Counted from the first letter of the stretch, positions 1 through 14,480 are shown. The stretch is 64,000 nucleotides of DNA from Micrococcus sp. 2A (GCF_039519235.1 NZ_CP154351.1:1-64000), one strand, 5' to 3'. The notes: generated from the sequence alone by a model not told the origin. Program-made: numbers and translations.

Positions 1-1533
1 GTGGTGGCAGATCAGGCCGTGCTGACGTCGTGGCGCTCCGTCGTGAGCACGCTGGAGGACGACGCGCGGGTCAGCGCACGTCTCATGGGCTACGTCTACC
101 TGGCCCAGCCGCAGGGGCAGATCGGCAACACCCTCCTGCTGGCGGTGCCCAACGAGACCACCCGCGAGACGCTCCAGAGCGCCCAGGTGGCCGAGGCCCT
201 GACGGACGCCCTCACCGCGGTGTTCCGCGAGGAGATCCTGCTCGCCATCTCCATCGACGCGAACCTGCAGCCGCCCCGCACCCCCGAGCCGGAGGCCCGC
301 CGCTCCGCCCTCGCCGGCGAGCCCGTGAGCGCCGAGCCGACCCCGGACCCCGACTCCCGGCCCGGCCGTCGCGCGGTCGCCGCCGAGCTCCCCGGCTTCG
401 AGCGTCGCCAGGAGGACCCCGTACCCGAGACCCCGGCCCCGGGCGGTCCCGCCGCCGGCGCGCCCACGCCGGCGCCGCCGTCGACCTCGGCCGAGACGAG
501 CCGCCTCAACGAGCGCTACCACTTCGAGACGTTCGTGATCGGCTCCTCCAACCGCTTCGCCCACGCCGCGGCGAACGCCGTGGCGGAGGCGCCGGCGAAG
601 GCCTACAACCCGCTCTTCATCTACGGTGAGTCCGGCCTGGGCAAGACGCACCTGCTGCACGCGATCGGGCACTACGCCCGCCGCCTCTACCCGGGCCTGC
701 GCGTGCGCTACGTGAACTCCGAGGAGTTCACCAACGACTTCATCAACTCCATCCGCCATGACGAGGGCGCCTCGTTCAAGCAGCTCTACCGCAACGTGGA
801 CATCCTGCTGATCGACGACATCCAGTTCCTGGCGGACAAGGAAGCGACCGTGGAGGAGTTCTTCCACACCTTCAACACGCTCTACAACAACAACAAGCAG
901 GTGGTCATCACCTCGGACCTGCCGCCCAAGCAGCTCTCCGGGTTCGAGGACCGCCTGCGCTCCCGCTTCGAGTGGGGCCTGATCACGGACATCCAGCCGC
1001 CGGACCTGGAGACCCGCATCGCGATCCTGCGCAAGAAGGCGGAGGCCGAGGGGCTCGTGGCCCCGCCGGAGGCCCTCGAGTACATCGCCTCCCGCATCTC
1101 CACCAACATCCGAGAGCTCGAGGGCGCCCTCATCCGCGTGACGGCGTTCGCCTCGCTGAACCGTCAGCCGGTGGACATCGAGCTGGCCGAGCACGTCCTC
1201 AAGGACCTCATCACGGACGACTCGGCGCAGGAGATCACGCCGGAGCTGATCCTCCACGCGACGGGGGAGTACTTCAACCTCACCCTCGAGGAGCTGACCA
1301 GCAAGTCCCGCACGCGCACGCTCGTGACGGCGCGCCAGATCGCCATGTACCTGCTGCGCGAGCTGACCGAGATGTCCCTGCCGAAGATCGGCCAGGAGCT
1401 CGGCGGACGCGACCACACCACCGTGATGCACGCAGACCGCAAGATCCGCGAGCTCATGGCCGAGCGTCGCACGATCTACAACCAGGTGACCGAGCTCACC
1501 AACGAGATCAAGCGCAAGCAGCGCGGCGCCTGA
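1..1533 (+). CDS. dnaA: Chromosomal replication initiator DnaA
   Basis: Initiator ATPase that binds DnaA boxes in oriC and opens the origin. The 510-aa product has an N-terminal domain I (about 1-85), a Pro/Ala-rich linker (about 90-165) and an AAA+ domain with Walker [10 protein letters not shown] near residue 209 and Walker B LLIDDIQF near 269. The C-terminal domain IV carries the signature GRDHTTVMH near 470. It starts with GTG at base 1 followed by a second GTG codon, so no upstream promoter or ribosome site is visible. It is followed directly by the DnaA-box-rich oriC and dnaN, the usual bacterial order. Length is normal for actinobacteria, where the linker is long. Confidence 0.98.
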   Translation: MVADQAVLTSWRSVVSTLEDDARVSARLMGYVYLAQPQGQIGNTLLLAVPNETTRETLQSAQVAEALTDALTAVFREEILLAISIDANLQPPRTPEPEARRSALAGEPVSAEPTPDPDSRPGRRAVAAELPGFERRQEDPVPETPAPGGPAAGAPTPAPPSTSAETSRLNERYHFETFVIGSSNRFAHAAANAVAEAPAKAYNPLFIYGESGLGKTHLLHAIGHYARRLYPGLRVRYVNSEEFTNDFINSIRHDEGASFKQLYRNVDILLIDDIQFLADKEATVEEFFHTFNTLYNNNKQVVITSDLPPKQLSGFEDRLRSRFEWGLITDIQPPDLETRIAILRKKAEAEGLVAPPEALEYIASRISTNIRELEGALIRVTAFASLNRQPVDIELAEHVLKDLITDDSAQEITPELILHATGEYFNLTLEELTSKSRTRTLVTARQIAMYLLRELTEMSLPKIGQELGGRDHTTVMHADRKIRELMAERRTIYNQVTELTNEIKRKQRGA

Positions 1534-2333
1534 GGGACGTCCGATCCCCTTCAACCGGAGCCTGAGACTCCATCCACATTGTCCACCACTGTGGACAACC
1601 CTGTGGAGAAGCGCTCCCACTGTGGACAACGCGCGCCCCGTCCCCGCGGGATCCCCGCGCCGATTCCGAGCGGTCCACACCCCTGGGGACGGTGGCCGCG
1701 CACAGGGTGGGGAGCCAGCCTCGAGCGAGGAGTTCTCCACCGTCATCCACAGGCGTCCACAGGCGTGAACCGCATGATTCCGCGGATCCAGCGAGGTGTG
1801 GACAAGGTCTGTGGACAGAACTGTGGACGGCCGGAGGACAAACGGTGCAGCGCACCGCACAACCTCCCACACCCCTGTGGACGACGTCGGTGGGCTGCGA
1901 TCGGCTCATCCACCGGCCGTGCACACCCCCGACGGGACGGAATCCCCACGCCCCCCACAGCGAGATCGGCGGCCTGACGCCGCACATCGCGGTTGTCCAC
2001 AGAATCCACACGTGCTATTACCCCTACTGACCCTTCCGTAGAGATCCTGTCAAGCAACATCAAGGCTCCCTGCGCCGCGCCCCGCTCCCGGCCCCTGCCG
2101 GGCCCCTGAATGACACGTCCTCGGCAGCCCTCCACAGAGCGGGGGTGAACTGACACCGCCCGCGCCGAGCGCCTATGCTGACGTTCACGTGACGGCTCGC
2201 CGAACCGCGGTCCCGCACCGCACGCCCGAGTCCGTCACCGCCGAGGCCTCCCATCCCCTCCGCCGGCGCTCGCGCCGAAGAGGGACGGGTCTCCCATGAC
2301 CGACGTCCCCGCCAGAGAGGCAGTGCAGAGCTC
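1534..2333. other. oriC: Replication origin oriC (dnaA-dnaN intergenic region)
   Basis: An 800-bp non-coding stretch packed with DnaA-box-like nonamers. Perfect matches to TTGTCCACA or its complement TGTGGACAA are at 1590-1598, 1621-1629, 1797-1805 (all minus) and 1993-2001 (plus). Near matches include TTGTCCACC 1579-1587, TGTGGAGAA 1602-1610, TCATCCACA 1743-1751, GCGTCCACA 1753-1761, TGTGGACAG 1810-1818, TGTGGACGA 1876-1884 and GAATCCACA 2002-2010. Just right of the last boxes, about 2011-2060 is less GC-rich and is the most plausible unwinding segment (inference). ORFs predicted across this region have no recognisable product and are rejected. The dnaN promoter and leader occupy the right end. 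Confidence 0.93.
2150..2179 (+). promoter_or_regulatory. Predicted dnaN promoter
   Basis: CTGACA at 2150-2155 and TATGCT at 2174-2179 are separated by 18 nt and match a primary-sigma promoter (5/6 and 5/6 consensus positions). Transcription would begin about 148 nt before the dnaN start codon. Confidence 0.6.
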
Positions 2334-3449
2334 GTGAAGTTCACCGTCGAACGCGACATCCTCAGCGACGCCGTCTCCTGGACCGCCCGCTCGCTCTCCC
2401 CGCGGCCCCCCGTTCCGGTGCTCTCCGGCCTGCTCCTCACGGCGGAGAACGGCCTGGTCTCCCTGGCCAGCTTCGACTACGAGACCTCGGCACGCCTGGA
2501 GATCGAGGCGGACGTGGAGGCCGAGGGCCAGGTCCTCGTGTCCGGGCGCCTGCTGAACGACATCGTCCGCTCCCTGCCCGCCGCCCCCGTCACGGTGGAG
2601 CTCGACGGCGGCAAGGTCGTGGTGACGTGCCGCTCCTCCCGCTTCGCCCTGGCCACCATGCCGGTGGGCGACTACCCCTCGCTCCCGGAGCTGCCGACGG
2701 CCGTCGGCACCGTGGACGGCGCGGCCTTCGCGCACGCCGTGGCGCAGGTGACCGTGGCCGCCTCCAAGGACGACACACTCCCGATCCTCACCGCCGTGAA
2801 GGTCGAGATCGACGGCGACACCATGACATTCCTGGCCACGGACCGCTACCGGCTGGCCATGAAGGAGATCCGCTGGACCCCCGCCGACCCCTCGATCTCC
2901 ACCTCGCTGCTGGTCAAGTCCCGCACCCTCACCGAGGTGGCCAAGTCCCTCGGGGGCGGCGGTGACCTCGAGATCATGGTCAGCGAGAAGGTGGACCTCG
3001 TGGGCTTCGCCTCCGGCGGTCGCCGCACCACCTCGGTGCTGGTGGACGGCGAGTACCCCAAGATCCGCTCCCTCTTCCCGGAGTCCAGCCCCATCCAGGC
3101 CGTCGTGGAGACCGGCGCCCTCGTGGAGGCCTCGCGGCGCGTCGCCCTCGTGGCCGAGCGCAACACCGCGCTGCGCATGGTGTTCCGGGAGGGCGAGGTC
3201 AGCCTCGACGCCGGCACGGGGGACGACGCGAGCGCCACCGAGTCCGTGCCCTGCACCCTCGAGGGGGAGGAGATCACGGTCGCCTTCAACCCGTCCTACC
3301 TGTCCGAGGGCCTGGCCGTCGTGGACCAGCCGCAGGTGCGCTTCTCCTTCACCGCCGCTCCGAAGCCCGCGCTGCTCACGGGCGTCTCCGAGGACGCCGG
3401 CACCGTCTCCGACTACCGGTATCTCGTGATGCCGGTGCGCCTGGCCTGA
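2334..3449 (+). CDS. dnaN: DNA polymerase III beta subunit (sliding clamp)
   Basis: Ring-shaped processivity clamp of the replicative polymerase. The 371-aa product begins [10 protein letters not shown] and ends with a C-terminal YLVMPVRL motif, both hallmarks of the family, and its length matches that of other clamps (about 370). The GTG start is preceded only by a weak purine stretch. It lies right after oriC and 19 bp before recF. Some actinobacteria carry gnd between dnaN and recF; here the two are adjacent. Confidence 0.98.
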   Translation: MKFTVERDILSDAVSWTARSLSPRPPVPVLSGLLLTAENGLVSLASFDYETSARLEIEADVEAEGQVLVSGRLLNDIVRSLPAAPVTVELDGGKVVVTCRSSRFALATMPVGDYPSLPELPTAVGTVDGAAFAHAVAQVTVAASKDDTLPILTAVKVEIDGDTMTFLATDRYRLAMKEIRWTPADPSISTSLLVKSRTLTEVAKSLGGGGDLEIMVSEKVDLVGFASGGRRTTSVLVDGEYPKIRSLFPESSPIQAVVETGALVEASRRVALVAERNTALRMVFREGEVSLDAGTGDDASATESVPCTLEGEEITVAFNPSYLSEGLAVVDQPQVRFSFTAAPKPALLTGVSEDAGTVSDYRYLVMPVRLA

Positions 3450-3468
3450 CGGGCCCGGCCCCCACCCC

Positions 3469-4680
3469 GTGCACCTGTCCCGCCTGACCGTCCAGGACTT
3501 CCGGTCCTACCGGTGGGCCGACCTCGAGATGCAGCCGGGCTCCACGGTCCTGCTCGGGGCCAACGGCGTGGGCAAGACCAACCTGGTGGAGGCCATCGGC
3601 TACCTGGGGTCGCACCAGTCCCACCGGGTGAGCGCCGACGCGCAGCTCGTCCGCTTCGGCCAGCCCGGCGCCAGGATCGCCGGCCGGGTGCACCGCGGCT
3701 CGCGCACGGTGGCGCTCGAGCTCGAGATCCTCCCGGGCCGCTCGAACCGGGTGGCCATCAACCGCGGCGCCCCCGTGCGGGCCAAGGAGGGCCTCGGCAT
3801 CCTGCGCACCGTGGTGTTCGCCCCCGAGGACCTCGGCCTCGTCACGCAGGACCCGGGCGGCCGCCGTCGCTTCCTCGACCAGCTCATGGTGCAGCTGCGC
3901 CCCGCCCTGGGCGAGGCCGCCTCGGACTTCGAGCGGGTCCTGCGCCAGCGCAACGCGCTGCTGAAGTCCGCGCGGCGTGCCCGGCGCTGGGGCGCGGAGG
4001 AGGAGTCCACCCTCGCGGTGTGGGACGAGCACCTGTGCGCGGCCGGAGCCCGCCTGCTGCACGGCCGGCTCCACGTGCTGCGCCTGCTGGCCCACCCGCT
4101 CCAGGAGATGTACGCGGCGCTCACCAACGGCTCCAAGGCCGCGACCTACGCCTATGACTCCACCGTCCCGCTGGCCCGCGGCACGCACGCGGAGGTCCCC
4201 TCCGTGGCCGAGCTGGCCGCGGACATGGCCACGGCCCTCCTCGCCCAGCGCGACGAGGAGCAGGCCCGCGCCCTCACCCTCGTGGGCCCGCACCGGGACG
4301 AGCTGACCCTCTTCCTGGGCCCGGCCCCGGCGCGCGGCTACGCCTCGCACGGGGAGACCTGGTCTCTCGCGCTCGCCCTGCGCCTCGCGGCGTACGACGT
4401 GCTCGTGGCCGACGACCCGGATCCGGACGGCCGTCCCGTGCTGATCCTCGACGACGTCTTCGCGGAGCTCGACTCCGCCCGGCGCTCGCGCCTGGCCCGC
4501 CTCGTGGGGCGCGCGGAGCAGGTGATCGTCACGGGCGCCGCCGTCGAGGACATCCCGGCGGAGCTGACCGGGCCGAGGATCCTCATCCGTCAGGACGCGG
4601 AGGGATCCGAGGCCGTGCCGGCCGCCGACCCGGTGGAGGGAGACATCCGCGCCCCCCGCGAGGGCGGCCGCGATGGCTGA
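3469..4680 (+). CDS. recF: DNA replication and repair protein RecF
   Basis: SMC-like ATPase that helps load RecA at single-strand gaps. The 403-aa product has Walker [10 protein letters not shown] near residue 30 and a C-terminal Walker B/D-loop region with [10 protein letters not shown] near residue 325. The N-terminus [14 protein letters not shown] is typical, supporting the GTG start at 3469 although no clear Shine-Dalgarno precedes it. Its last 8 bases overlap the next gene, so the two are probably translationally coupled. Confidence 0.97.
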   Translation: MHLSRLTVQDFRSYRWADLEMQPGSTVLLGANGVGKTNLVEAIGYLGSHQSHRVSADAQLVRFGQPGARIAGRVHRGSRTVALELEILPGRSNRVAINRGAPVRAKEGLGILRTVVFAPEDLGLVTQDPGGRRRFLDQLMVQLRPALGEAASDFERVLRQRNALLKSARRARRWGAEEESTLAVWDEHLCAAGARLLHGRLHVLRLLAHPLQEMYAALTNGSKAATYAYDSTVPLARGTHAEVPSVAELAADMATALLAQRDEEQARALTLVGPHRDELTLFLGPAPARGYASHGETWSLALALRLAAYDVLVADDPDPDGRPVLILDDVFAELDSARRSRLARLVGRAEQVIVTGAAVEDIPAELTGPRILIRQDAEGSEAVPAADPVEGDIRAPREGGRDG

Positions 4681-5245
4681 GCCGGAGCCCCCGTTCACCC
4701 CGGACCGCCCGGACCTCGCCCTCGTGCAGCTGCGCCGGGTCCGCGACGCCGCCCGGGAGCGCGGAGAGGCCCCCCTGCGCACACGAGGGAGCGGCGCGGG
4801 GCTCGCGGCGTCGATGGCGGGTACGGGCGGCGGCCCCCGCGGGCACGACGACGGCGTCCGTCGTCGCCGGCCGTTCTCCGGCGCGGACCGGGACCCGGCC
4901 GAGGTCTCCGACGTCTTCTCCCGCCTCATCCGGGACCGCGGCTGGTCCACGCCCGTGGCCGTGGGCTCCGTGCTGACGCGCTGGACCGAGCTGGTGGGCC
5001 CGGAGATCGCGCTGCACTGCCGCCCCGAGTCCTTCGAGAACTCCGTGGTGCGGGTGCGCACCAGCTCCACGGCATGGGCCACGCAGCTGCGGCTCATGGC
5101 GCCGGTGCTGCTCGAGCGGTTCGACGAGGCGCTCGGCCCGGGCGTGGTCACGCGCCTCGAGGCGCTCGGCCCGCAGGCGCCGAGCTGGCGGAAGGGCCCG
5201 CGCACCGTGCGGGGCGGCCGCGGCCCCCGTGACACCTACGGGTGA
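4673..5245 (+). CDS. DUF721 (DciA-like) family protein
   Basis: A 190-aa protein with a disordered basic N-terminal half (about 1-80) and a C-terminal DUF721 domain (about 85-170, with [17 protein letters not shown]). Its location immediately after recF is the conserved one for actinobacterial DUF721 genes. The related DciA proteins are thought to assist replicative helicase loading; applying that role here is inference from family and position. The ATG at 4673 lies within the recF stop region (8-bp overlap). Confidence 0.9.
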   Translation: MAEPEPPFTPDRPDLALVQLRRVRDAARERGEAPLRTRGSGAGLAASMAGTGGGPRGHDDGVRRRRPFSGADRDPAEVSDVFSRLIRDRGWSTPVAVGSVLTRWTELVGPEIALHCRPESFENSVVRVRTSSTAWATQLRLMAPVLLERFDEALGPGVVTRLEALGPQAPSWRKGPRTVRGGRGPRDTYG

Positions 5246-7723
<2,478 letters not shown>

Positions 7724-7728
7724 TCCGC

Positions 7729-7774
7729 GCCCGACGCGCGGGCGGGCACCCCACGGGTGCCCCGCGCGTCGGGC
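7729..7774 (+). terminator. Long GC hairpin between gyrB and gyrA
   Basis: Arms 7729-7742 and 7761-7774 are perfectly complementary over 14 bp. A further inner stem of about 6 bp (GCACCC/GGGTGC) closes around a small loop. It starts 5 nt after the gyrB stop and has no T-tract. It probably ends or attenuates gyrB transcripts. Confidence 0.75.
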
Positions 7775-7819
7775 CCCCGGACTTCCCCTGCATGAGCTGA
7801 CGAGGACGAGAGGACCCGC

Positions 7820-10692
<2,873 letters not shown>

Positions 10693-10696
<4 letters not shown>

Positions 10697-11193
10697 GCAC
10701 GTCCGCAGCGCAGCGCCCGTCCGGCTCCGGCCGGGCCGCGGGCGGCACGGAGAGGTCCTCCCGTCCGGTCCGCAAGGCCACCTCGTCCGCGGGGCAGGAG
10801 AACCTGGTCCGCGCCGTTCCCAAGGCGAAGGTGCGCCGCGCGCGCCTCATGCTGAGCCGGATCGACCCGTGGTCCGTGCTCAAGCTCGCGTTCCTGCTCT
10901 CCGTGGCCCTGGGCATCCTGACCGTGGTGGCCTCCGTGGCGCTCTACTCGCTCGCCGACGTCACGGGCGTGTTCGAGAAGGTCAACGGCATCCTGGGCAC
11001 CGTCCTGGGCGTGGAGGCCGGCCGCTTCACGGTGCAGAGCCTCGCGCCGCTGAGCACCGTGACCTCCCTGGCCACCGTGCTCTCCGTGCTGAACGTGATC
11101 CTGCTGACCGCTCTCGCCACCGTGTTCGCGCTGCTGTACAACCTCTGCGCGTCCCTGGTGGGCGGCATCGGCGTCACGCTCACGGACGACTGA
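10693..11193 (+). CDS. DUF3566 membrane protein
   Basis: A 166-aa protein whose GTG start overlaps the gyrA stop codon (GTGA) with GGAGGAGAG just upstream, so it is translationally coupled to gyrA. The first 55 residues are Ser/Arg/Lys-rich and cytoplasmic. They are followed by a transmembrane helix (about 59-82, [18 protein letters not shown]) and a second at about 130-155. DUF3566 proteins follow gyrA in many actinobacteria; their function is unknown. Confidence 0.9.
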
Positions 11194-11196
11194 CCG

Positions 11197-11231
11197 CCGC
11201 CGTCGGTCTCTCCCGTACGGGCCGACGGCGG
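11197..11231 (+). terminator. Terminator hairpin after gyrA-DUF3566
   Basis: CCGCCGTCGG (11197-11206) pairs perfectly with CCGACGGCGG (11222-11231). The loop contains a nested CCCGTACGGG palindrome. It begins 3 nt after the stop codon. Confidence 0.75.
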
Positions 11232-11248
11232 TGGGCGTCCGCGCGCAT

Positions 11249-11278
11249 TTGCGCCGGGCGCCCGCGCTCGTGTAGTGT
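11249..11278 (+). promoter_or_regulatory. Promoter of the tRNA-Ile region
   Basis: TTGCGC (11249-11254), an 18-nt spacer and TAGTGT (11273-11278), about 41 nt upstream of tRNA-Ile. The tRNA-Leu gene in this window has the same architecture (TTGCGG, 18 nt, TAGAGT). Confidence 0.65.
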
Positions 11279-11319
11279 CATCTCCTGTTGTGAACGGCTT
11301 CTGCCGAGAACGACGGTGA

Positions 11320-11393
11320 GGGCGTATAGCTCAGGCGGTTAGAGCGCTTCGCTGATAACGAAGAGGTCCCAAGTTCAAGTCTTGGTACGCCCA
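11320..11393 (+). tRNA. tRNA-Ile (anticodon GAT)
   Basis: 74-nt cloverleaf. Acceptor stem GGGCGTA pairs with TACGCCC, and A is the discriminator. The D-arm AGCTCAGGCGGTTAGAGC is standard, and the anticodon loop CTGATAA gives GAT. The T-arm contains GTTCAAGT. CCA is not encoded. It lies downstream of gyrA, a conserved actinobacterial position. Confidence 0.97.
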
Positions 11394-11449
11394 CTCCCAC
11401 CACAGAGCCCCGGTCCGCTGGGGCTCCGTTCGTACCCGGAGGGTTTCCC

Positions 11450-11623
11450 ATGGATCGTCTGGCCCGCGTCGCCCTCGTGGCGGCCGCCGCCGCGGCGGCC
11501 TACGGAGCCCGCACGTGGCGGGCGAACCGTGAGGGGAAGGACATCTGGGCCTCGGCCACGGATGGCCTGCCGGAGAGCGTGTCCCACGCGGACCCGGCGC
11601 CGAAGGACCGACCCGCCTCCTGA
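11450..11623 (+). CDS. DLW-39-like small protein
   Basis: A 57-aa ORF between tRNA-Ile and tRNA-Ala, starting at ATG 11450 with GGAGG 7 nt upstream. It begins MDRLARVALVAAAAAAAYGA, a short hydrophobic helix, and continues to a KDIWASATD segment. This matches the pattern of the DLW-39 family of tiny actinobacterial proteins, which have an N-terminal hydrophobic helix and a conserved D-(L/I)-W-A-x-A-T-D and are usually about 39 aa next to the gyrA tRNAs. The Pro/Asp-rich C-terminal 20 residues are extra. Function unknown; probably membrane-anchored. Confidence 0.8.
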   Translation: MDRLARVALVAAAAAAAYGARTWRANREGKDIWASATDGLPESVSHADPAPKDRPAS

Positions 11624-11648
11624 ACCGGAGACGTGGAGCGGACCGCTC

Positions 11649-11721
11649 GGGGGCATGGCGCAATTGGTAGCGCACCTGCTTTGCAAGCAGGGGGTTAGGG
11701 GTTCGAGTCCCCTTGCCTCCA
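11649..11721 (+). tRNA. tRNA-Ala (anticodon TGC)
   Basis: 73-nt cloverleaf. GGGGGCA pairs with TGCCTCC (one G-T pair), and A is the discriminator. D-arm GGCGCAATTGGTAGCGC, anticodon loop TTTGCAA giving TGC, and T-arm GGTTCGAGTCC. No CCA is encoded. Confidence 0.97.
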
Positions 11722-11732
11722 CGGACGGACCA

Positions 11733-12341
11733 TCACGAGGGCCCCGCCGGACGATCGAGACGATCGGCTCCGGCGGGGCCCTCGCCGTCTCTGCAGATCT
11801 CGCCCGTGCGCCCGCCGCGCGCTGACCGGTCCACGAAGTGGACCACGGACGTCCCGGGGACCGTCAGGAGGGTGTCCGGCGCCCTGCCCTCCCCGGTCCA
11901 CGAGGCCCGCTGACGCCGCGCCCAGGCGGCGACGCCCGGGAGGGACATCACGAGGCCCGCCCAGAGGACCAGCCCGCCCGTGACGGCCAGGTAGCCCGCG
12001 GCGACCGGTGCACCCGGCGTGGCCTCCCACGCGGTGTGCACCACGGCATACGCGAGCAGTGCCGTCACGGCGAGACGCATCCGGCGCCGCTTCGCCTCCT
12101 CCTCCGGGCTGCGGGGCGGCCCGTGCAGCGGTGGGGGCGCTGCGCGCGGCGGGCGGAGGAGGACACGTCCGGCCGACCACCAGGCGGCGCCGCAGAGGAG
12201 GAGCATCAAGGTCACCTGCCGGCGATCCCGCCTGCCGAGGAGCGGGCTGCCGGTCCACGCCTCCAGCACCCCCCACGCCGGGAGGGCGAGGCCCAGCACG
12301 GTGACCACGGCCCCTCCCACGATTCGCCTCCTCCCCTCCAT
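11733..12341 (-). CDS. Hypothetical four-helix membrane protein
   Basis: A 202-aa product beginning MEGRRRIVGG. Four hydrophobic segments are visible: about 8-30 (VVTVLGLALPAW), 42-62 (LMLLLCGAAWW), 88-106 and 115-140. They are joined by a basic Pro/Glu/Arg loop (about 64-87), and a hydrophilic C-terminal tail follows. No family was recognised. The start is chosen because TAGCGT lies 7 nt before the ATG, implying a leaderless transcript; no Shine-Dalgarno is present. Its 3' end runs into the tRNA-Ala terminator. Confidence 0.7.
   Translation of the reverse strand: MEGRRRIVGGAVVTVLGLALPAWGVLEAWTGSPLLGRRDRRQVTLMLLLCGAAWWSAGRVLLRPPRAAPPPLHGPPRSPEEEAKRRRMRLAVTALLAYAVVHTAWEATPGAPVAAGYLAVTGGLVLWAGLVMSLPGVAAWARRQRASWTGEGRAPDTLLTVPGTSVVHFVDRSARGGRTGEICRDGEGPAGADRLDRPAGPS
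11737..11783. terminator. Bidirectional terminator after tRNA-Ala
   Basis: Perfect 15-bp inverted repeat, GAGGGCCCCGCCGGA (11737-11751) with its complement at 11769-11783. It lies just after tRNA-Ala and overlaps the last codons of the convergent minus-strand gene. Its core GGCCCCGCCGGA is shared with the hairpin at 14506-14537. Confidence 0.8.
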
Positions 12342-12348
12342 GCCGCCG

Positions 12349-12354
12349 ACGCTA
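12349..12354 (-). promoter_or_regulatory. Leaderless -10 hexamer TAGCGT
   Basis: TAGCGT on the minus strand ends 7 nt before ATG 12341, the spacing expected when transcription begins at the start codon. Confidence 0.5.
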
Positions 12355-12446
12355 GCGGCCCGCCCCACGCCTCCGGGATGCCCTGTGGACAACTCGAGCC
12401 GCCGCCGTCGCGCCGGGCCTGCCCCGCGGGATGGTTGGATGGGTCG

Positions 12447-13214
12447 GTGAACACCACCGAACACCCGACCACAGACCAGCCCGCATCTGGGCAGGGCCCC
12501 ACGTCCTACGCCGCGGTGCCCCACAGCTACTACGACATCTTCGTGGGCGTCTTCGTCGCCCTCCTCATCCTCTCCGGCGTCACCGCCGCGAAGCTCTTCT
12601 ATGGGCCGACGGTGCCGATCCTCTCCGACGTCTTCTACGAGGGCGGCCCCCTCATCTTCGACGGCGGCGCCTTCCTGTTCCCGTTCGTCTACATCATCGG
12701 CGACATCCTGGCCGAGGTGTACGGCTGGCGCCGGGCCCGCCGCGCCATCGTCCTCGGGTTCGCGATGCTCGTGCTCGCCGCCCTCACCTACACGGTGGTC
12801 TCCTGGACCACGCCCGTCGAGAACTTCGAGGTGTGGGACCAGGCCCTCGCGCCCATGCTGCGGATCACCGTGGCCGGCATCGTCGCGTTCCTCGTGGGCT
12901 CCCTGCTCAACGCGTCCATCGTGGTCCGCCTCAAGGAGCGCATGAAGGAACGGCACGTGGCGTTCCGGCTCATCCTCTCCACCGTGGTCGGCCAGTTCTT
13001 CGACACCCTGGTCTTCTGCACCATCGCCTACGCCGGTACCATCTCGCTGCTGGAACTGGCGAACTACACGGCGACCGGCTTCCTCTACAAGACGCTCATC
13101 GAGATCCTCATCGTGCCCGTCACCCTGCTGATCATCCGAGCCCTCAAGAAGCGGGAGCCCACCTACCGGGCCCCCGGCTTCGAGATCCACCGCGAGGCCT
13201 CGCCGGCCGCCTGA
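12447..13214 (+). CDS. Queuosine precursor transporter (VUT family)
   Basis: A 255-aa membrane protein of the YhhQ/VUT family, which imports queuosine precursors such as preQ0/preQ1 or queuine. About six hydrophobic helices are present. The family core FPFVYIIGDILAEVYGWRRAR (near 80-100) and SWTTPVENFE are visible, and the C-terminal helix ends in basic residues. The GTG start at 12447 is preceded by TTGGAT 6 nt upstream rather than a Shine-Dalgarno. The last 52 bp overlap the convergent nucleoside hydrolase gene. Confidence 0.88.
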   Translation: MNTTEHPTTDQPASGQGPTSYAAVPHSYYDIFVGVFVALLILSGVTAAKLFYGPTVPILSDVFYEGGPLIFDGGAFLFPFVYIIGDILAEVYGWRRARRAIVLGFAMLVLAALTYTVVSWTTPVENFEVWDQALAPMLRITVAGIVAFLVGSLLNASIVVRLKERMKERHVAFRLILSTVVGQFFDTLVFCTIAYAGTISLLELANYTATGFLYKTLIEILIVPVTLLIIRALKKREPTYRAPGFEIHREASPAA

Positions 13215-14206
13215 GCGAACGCCGCGAACACCGCATCGGGGTCGTTGCCCGTGACGCGCCGCGCGTTCGGGCGGCGGCCCCAGATGCCGCGGTCGTCGTG
13301 CACCGTGGTGCCGCGCAGCAGGTCCGATTCTGCCTCCACGTCGATCACCGTGACCGCCGTCGTGATCTCCGCCTGACCCGTGGCCACCTGCGCGGCGAAC
13401 AGGTCGTGCAGGTGCGCCACGTAGCCCTGGTCGTAGTCGTGGTGGAACTCGAAGTAGAACCGCAGCGCGTCGGCCAGCACGTCCAGCACGGCGCTCCCGG
13501 TCCCCGCGAGGGGGCCGGGCTGCCGGACACGGTCCGCGCTCCACCCGACGGGGGAGCGGCCGGCGTCCGCGAGGAGCGCGTCCAGCAGGGCGGGGGTGTA
13601 CTCGATCCGCTCCGTGGTCTCGAGCGCGCACACGATCGGCAGCCGCTCCTCGGGCAGCCCCTCGAAGGCCGCGAAGACCTCCTTCGCCGCGTCCGGGTCA
13701 CACCACGTGTTCCACTCCGCGGTGGGCGTGGTGTTGCCGGGGTGGTGGAAGGCGCCGCCCATGATCACGATCTGCTTCGCCAGCTCCGGCAGGCGCGGCT
13801 CGGCGCGCAGGGCGAGGGCCAGGTTCGTCAGGGGAGCAGTGCACAGCAGCACGCTCTGGCCCGGATGTGCCCGCAGCTCCTCGAGCCACACGTCGAGCGC
13901 GGGGCGCGCCGAGATCCGCTCCTCGCGCCACGGCACGCGCGCGTAGCCCAGCCCCTGCGGCCCGTGCGTCTCCGGGGTGGTCTCGGCCGGGCAGCGCAGG
14001 GGGGCCTCCGCACCCAGGGCGACCTCGACGTCGTCGTGCCCCAGGACCTCCAGCAGGCCGGCCGCGTTGAGGGCGCACTGCCGGGCGGAGGCGTTGCCGC
14101 CCACCGCCGTCACCGCCGCGATCTCGGCGCCGGCGCCCACGAGCTGGATCAGCGCGCACGCGTCGTCGATGCCCGGGTCCATGTCCACCAGCACGCGCAT
14201 GCTCAC
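13163..14206 (-). CDS. Nucleoside hydrolase (IunH-like)
   Basis: Inosine/uridine-preferring nucleoside hydrolase family, which releases base and ribose from nucleosides in salvage. The 347-aa product begins VSMRVLVDMDPGIDDACAL. The DxDxGxDD calcium-site motif lies at about 8-15, and CTAPLTNLALAL and MGGAFHHPGN motifs follow, with a late WG(R)RPNARRV. GTG 14206 is chosen over ATG 14200 because TAGGGT ends exactly 7 nt before it. The 3' end overlaps the convergent transporter gene by 52 bp. Confidence 0.9.
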   Translation of the reverse strand: MSMRVLVDMDPGIDDACALIQLVGAGAEIAAVTAVGGNASARQCALNAAGLLEVLGHDDVEVALGAEAPLRCPAETTPETHGPQGLGYARVPWREERISARPALDVWLEELRAHPGQSVLLCTAPLTNLALALRAEPRLPELAKQIVIMGGAFHHPGNTTPTAEWNTWCDPDAAKEVFAAFEGLPEERLPIVCALETTERIEYTPALLDALLADAGRSPVGWSADRVRQPGPLAGTGSAVLDVLADALRFYFEFHHDYDQGYVAHLHDLFAAQVATGQAEITTAVTVIDVEAESDLLRGTTVHDDRGIWGRRPNARRVTGNDPDAVFAAFAQAAGEASRWISKPGAR

Positions 14207-14213
14207 GGTCCGG

Positions 14214-14219
14214 ACCCTA
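14214..14219 (-). promoter_or_regulatory. Leaderless -10 hexamer TAGGGT (nucleoside hydrolase)
   Basis: TAGGGT on the minus strand ends 7 nt before GTG 14206. It is back to back with the TAGCCT of the divergent gene, so both promoters sit in under 50 bp. Confidence 0.55.
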
Positions 14220-14242
14220 TCGCCTTCCGCCGCCGCGCCCGC

Positions 14243-14248
14243 TAGCCT
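14243..14248 (+). promoter_or_regulatory. Leaderless -10 hexamer TAGCCT (amphi-Trp gene)
   Basis: TAGCCT ends 7 nt before ATG 14256, and no ribosome site precedes the ATG. Confidence 0.55.
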
Positions 14249-14255
14249 CGGCCTC

Positions 14256-14480
14256 ATGAGCGAGCTCTTCGAGAACGAGCAGAAGCAGTCCATGACCCGC
14301 GAGCAGGCGGCCGCCCGCCTGCGCGAGATCGCCGACCAGCTCTCACGCCAGAACGAGGTGCGGGTGGTGCAGGGCGGTCGCGACGTCGTCGTGGCCGTGC
14401 CCGACCGGGTGGAGCTGGAGGTCGAGGTGGAGGTCGAGCAGGGCGGGACGTCCGAGCTGGAGATCAGCCTGTCCTGGTGA
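14256..14480 (+). CDS. Amphi-Trp domain protein
   Basis: A small 74-aa protein beginning MSELFENEQKQSMTREQAA, with an amphipathic helical N-terminal part and a strand-rich C-terminal half. It ends in ELEISLSW, the characteristic Trp-ending motif of amphi-Trp proteins. Their function is unknown. A bidirectional hairpin follows. Confidence 0.82.
   Translation: MSELFENEQKQSMTREQAAARLREIADQLSRQNEVRVVQGGRDVVVAVPDRVELEVEVEVEQGGTSELEISLSW

Noticed and set aside
1579..2156. Several ORFs of 80-170 codons across the dnaA-dnaN gap
   Set aside because: They overlap the DnaA boxes, have no ribosome sites and no recognisable product.
2183..2193. GTTCACGTGAC as a parS site
   Set aside because: Only the central CACGTG and two flanking bases agree with TGTTTCACGTGAAACA.
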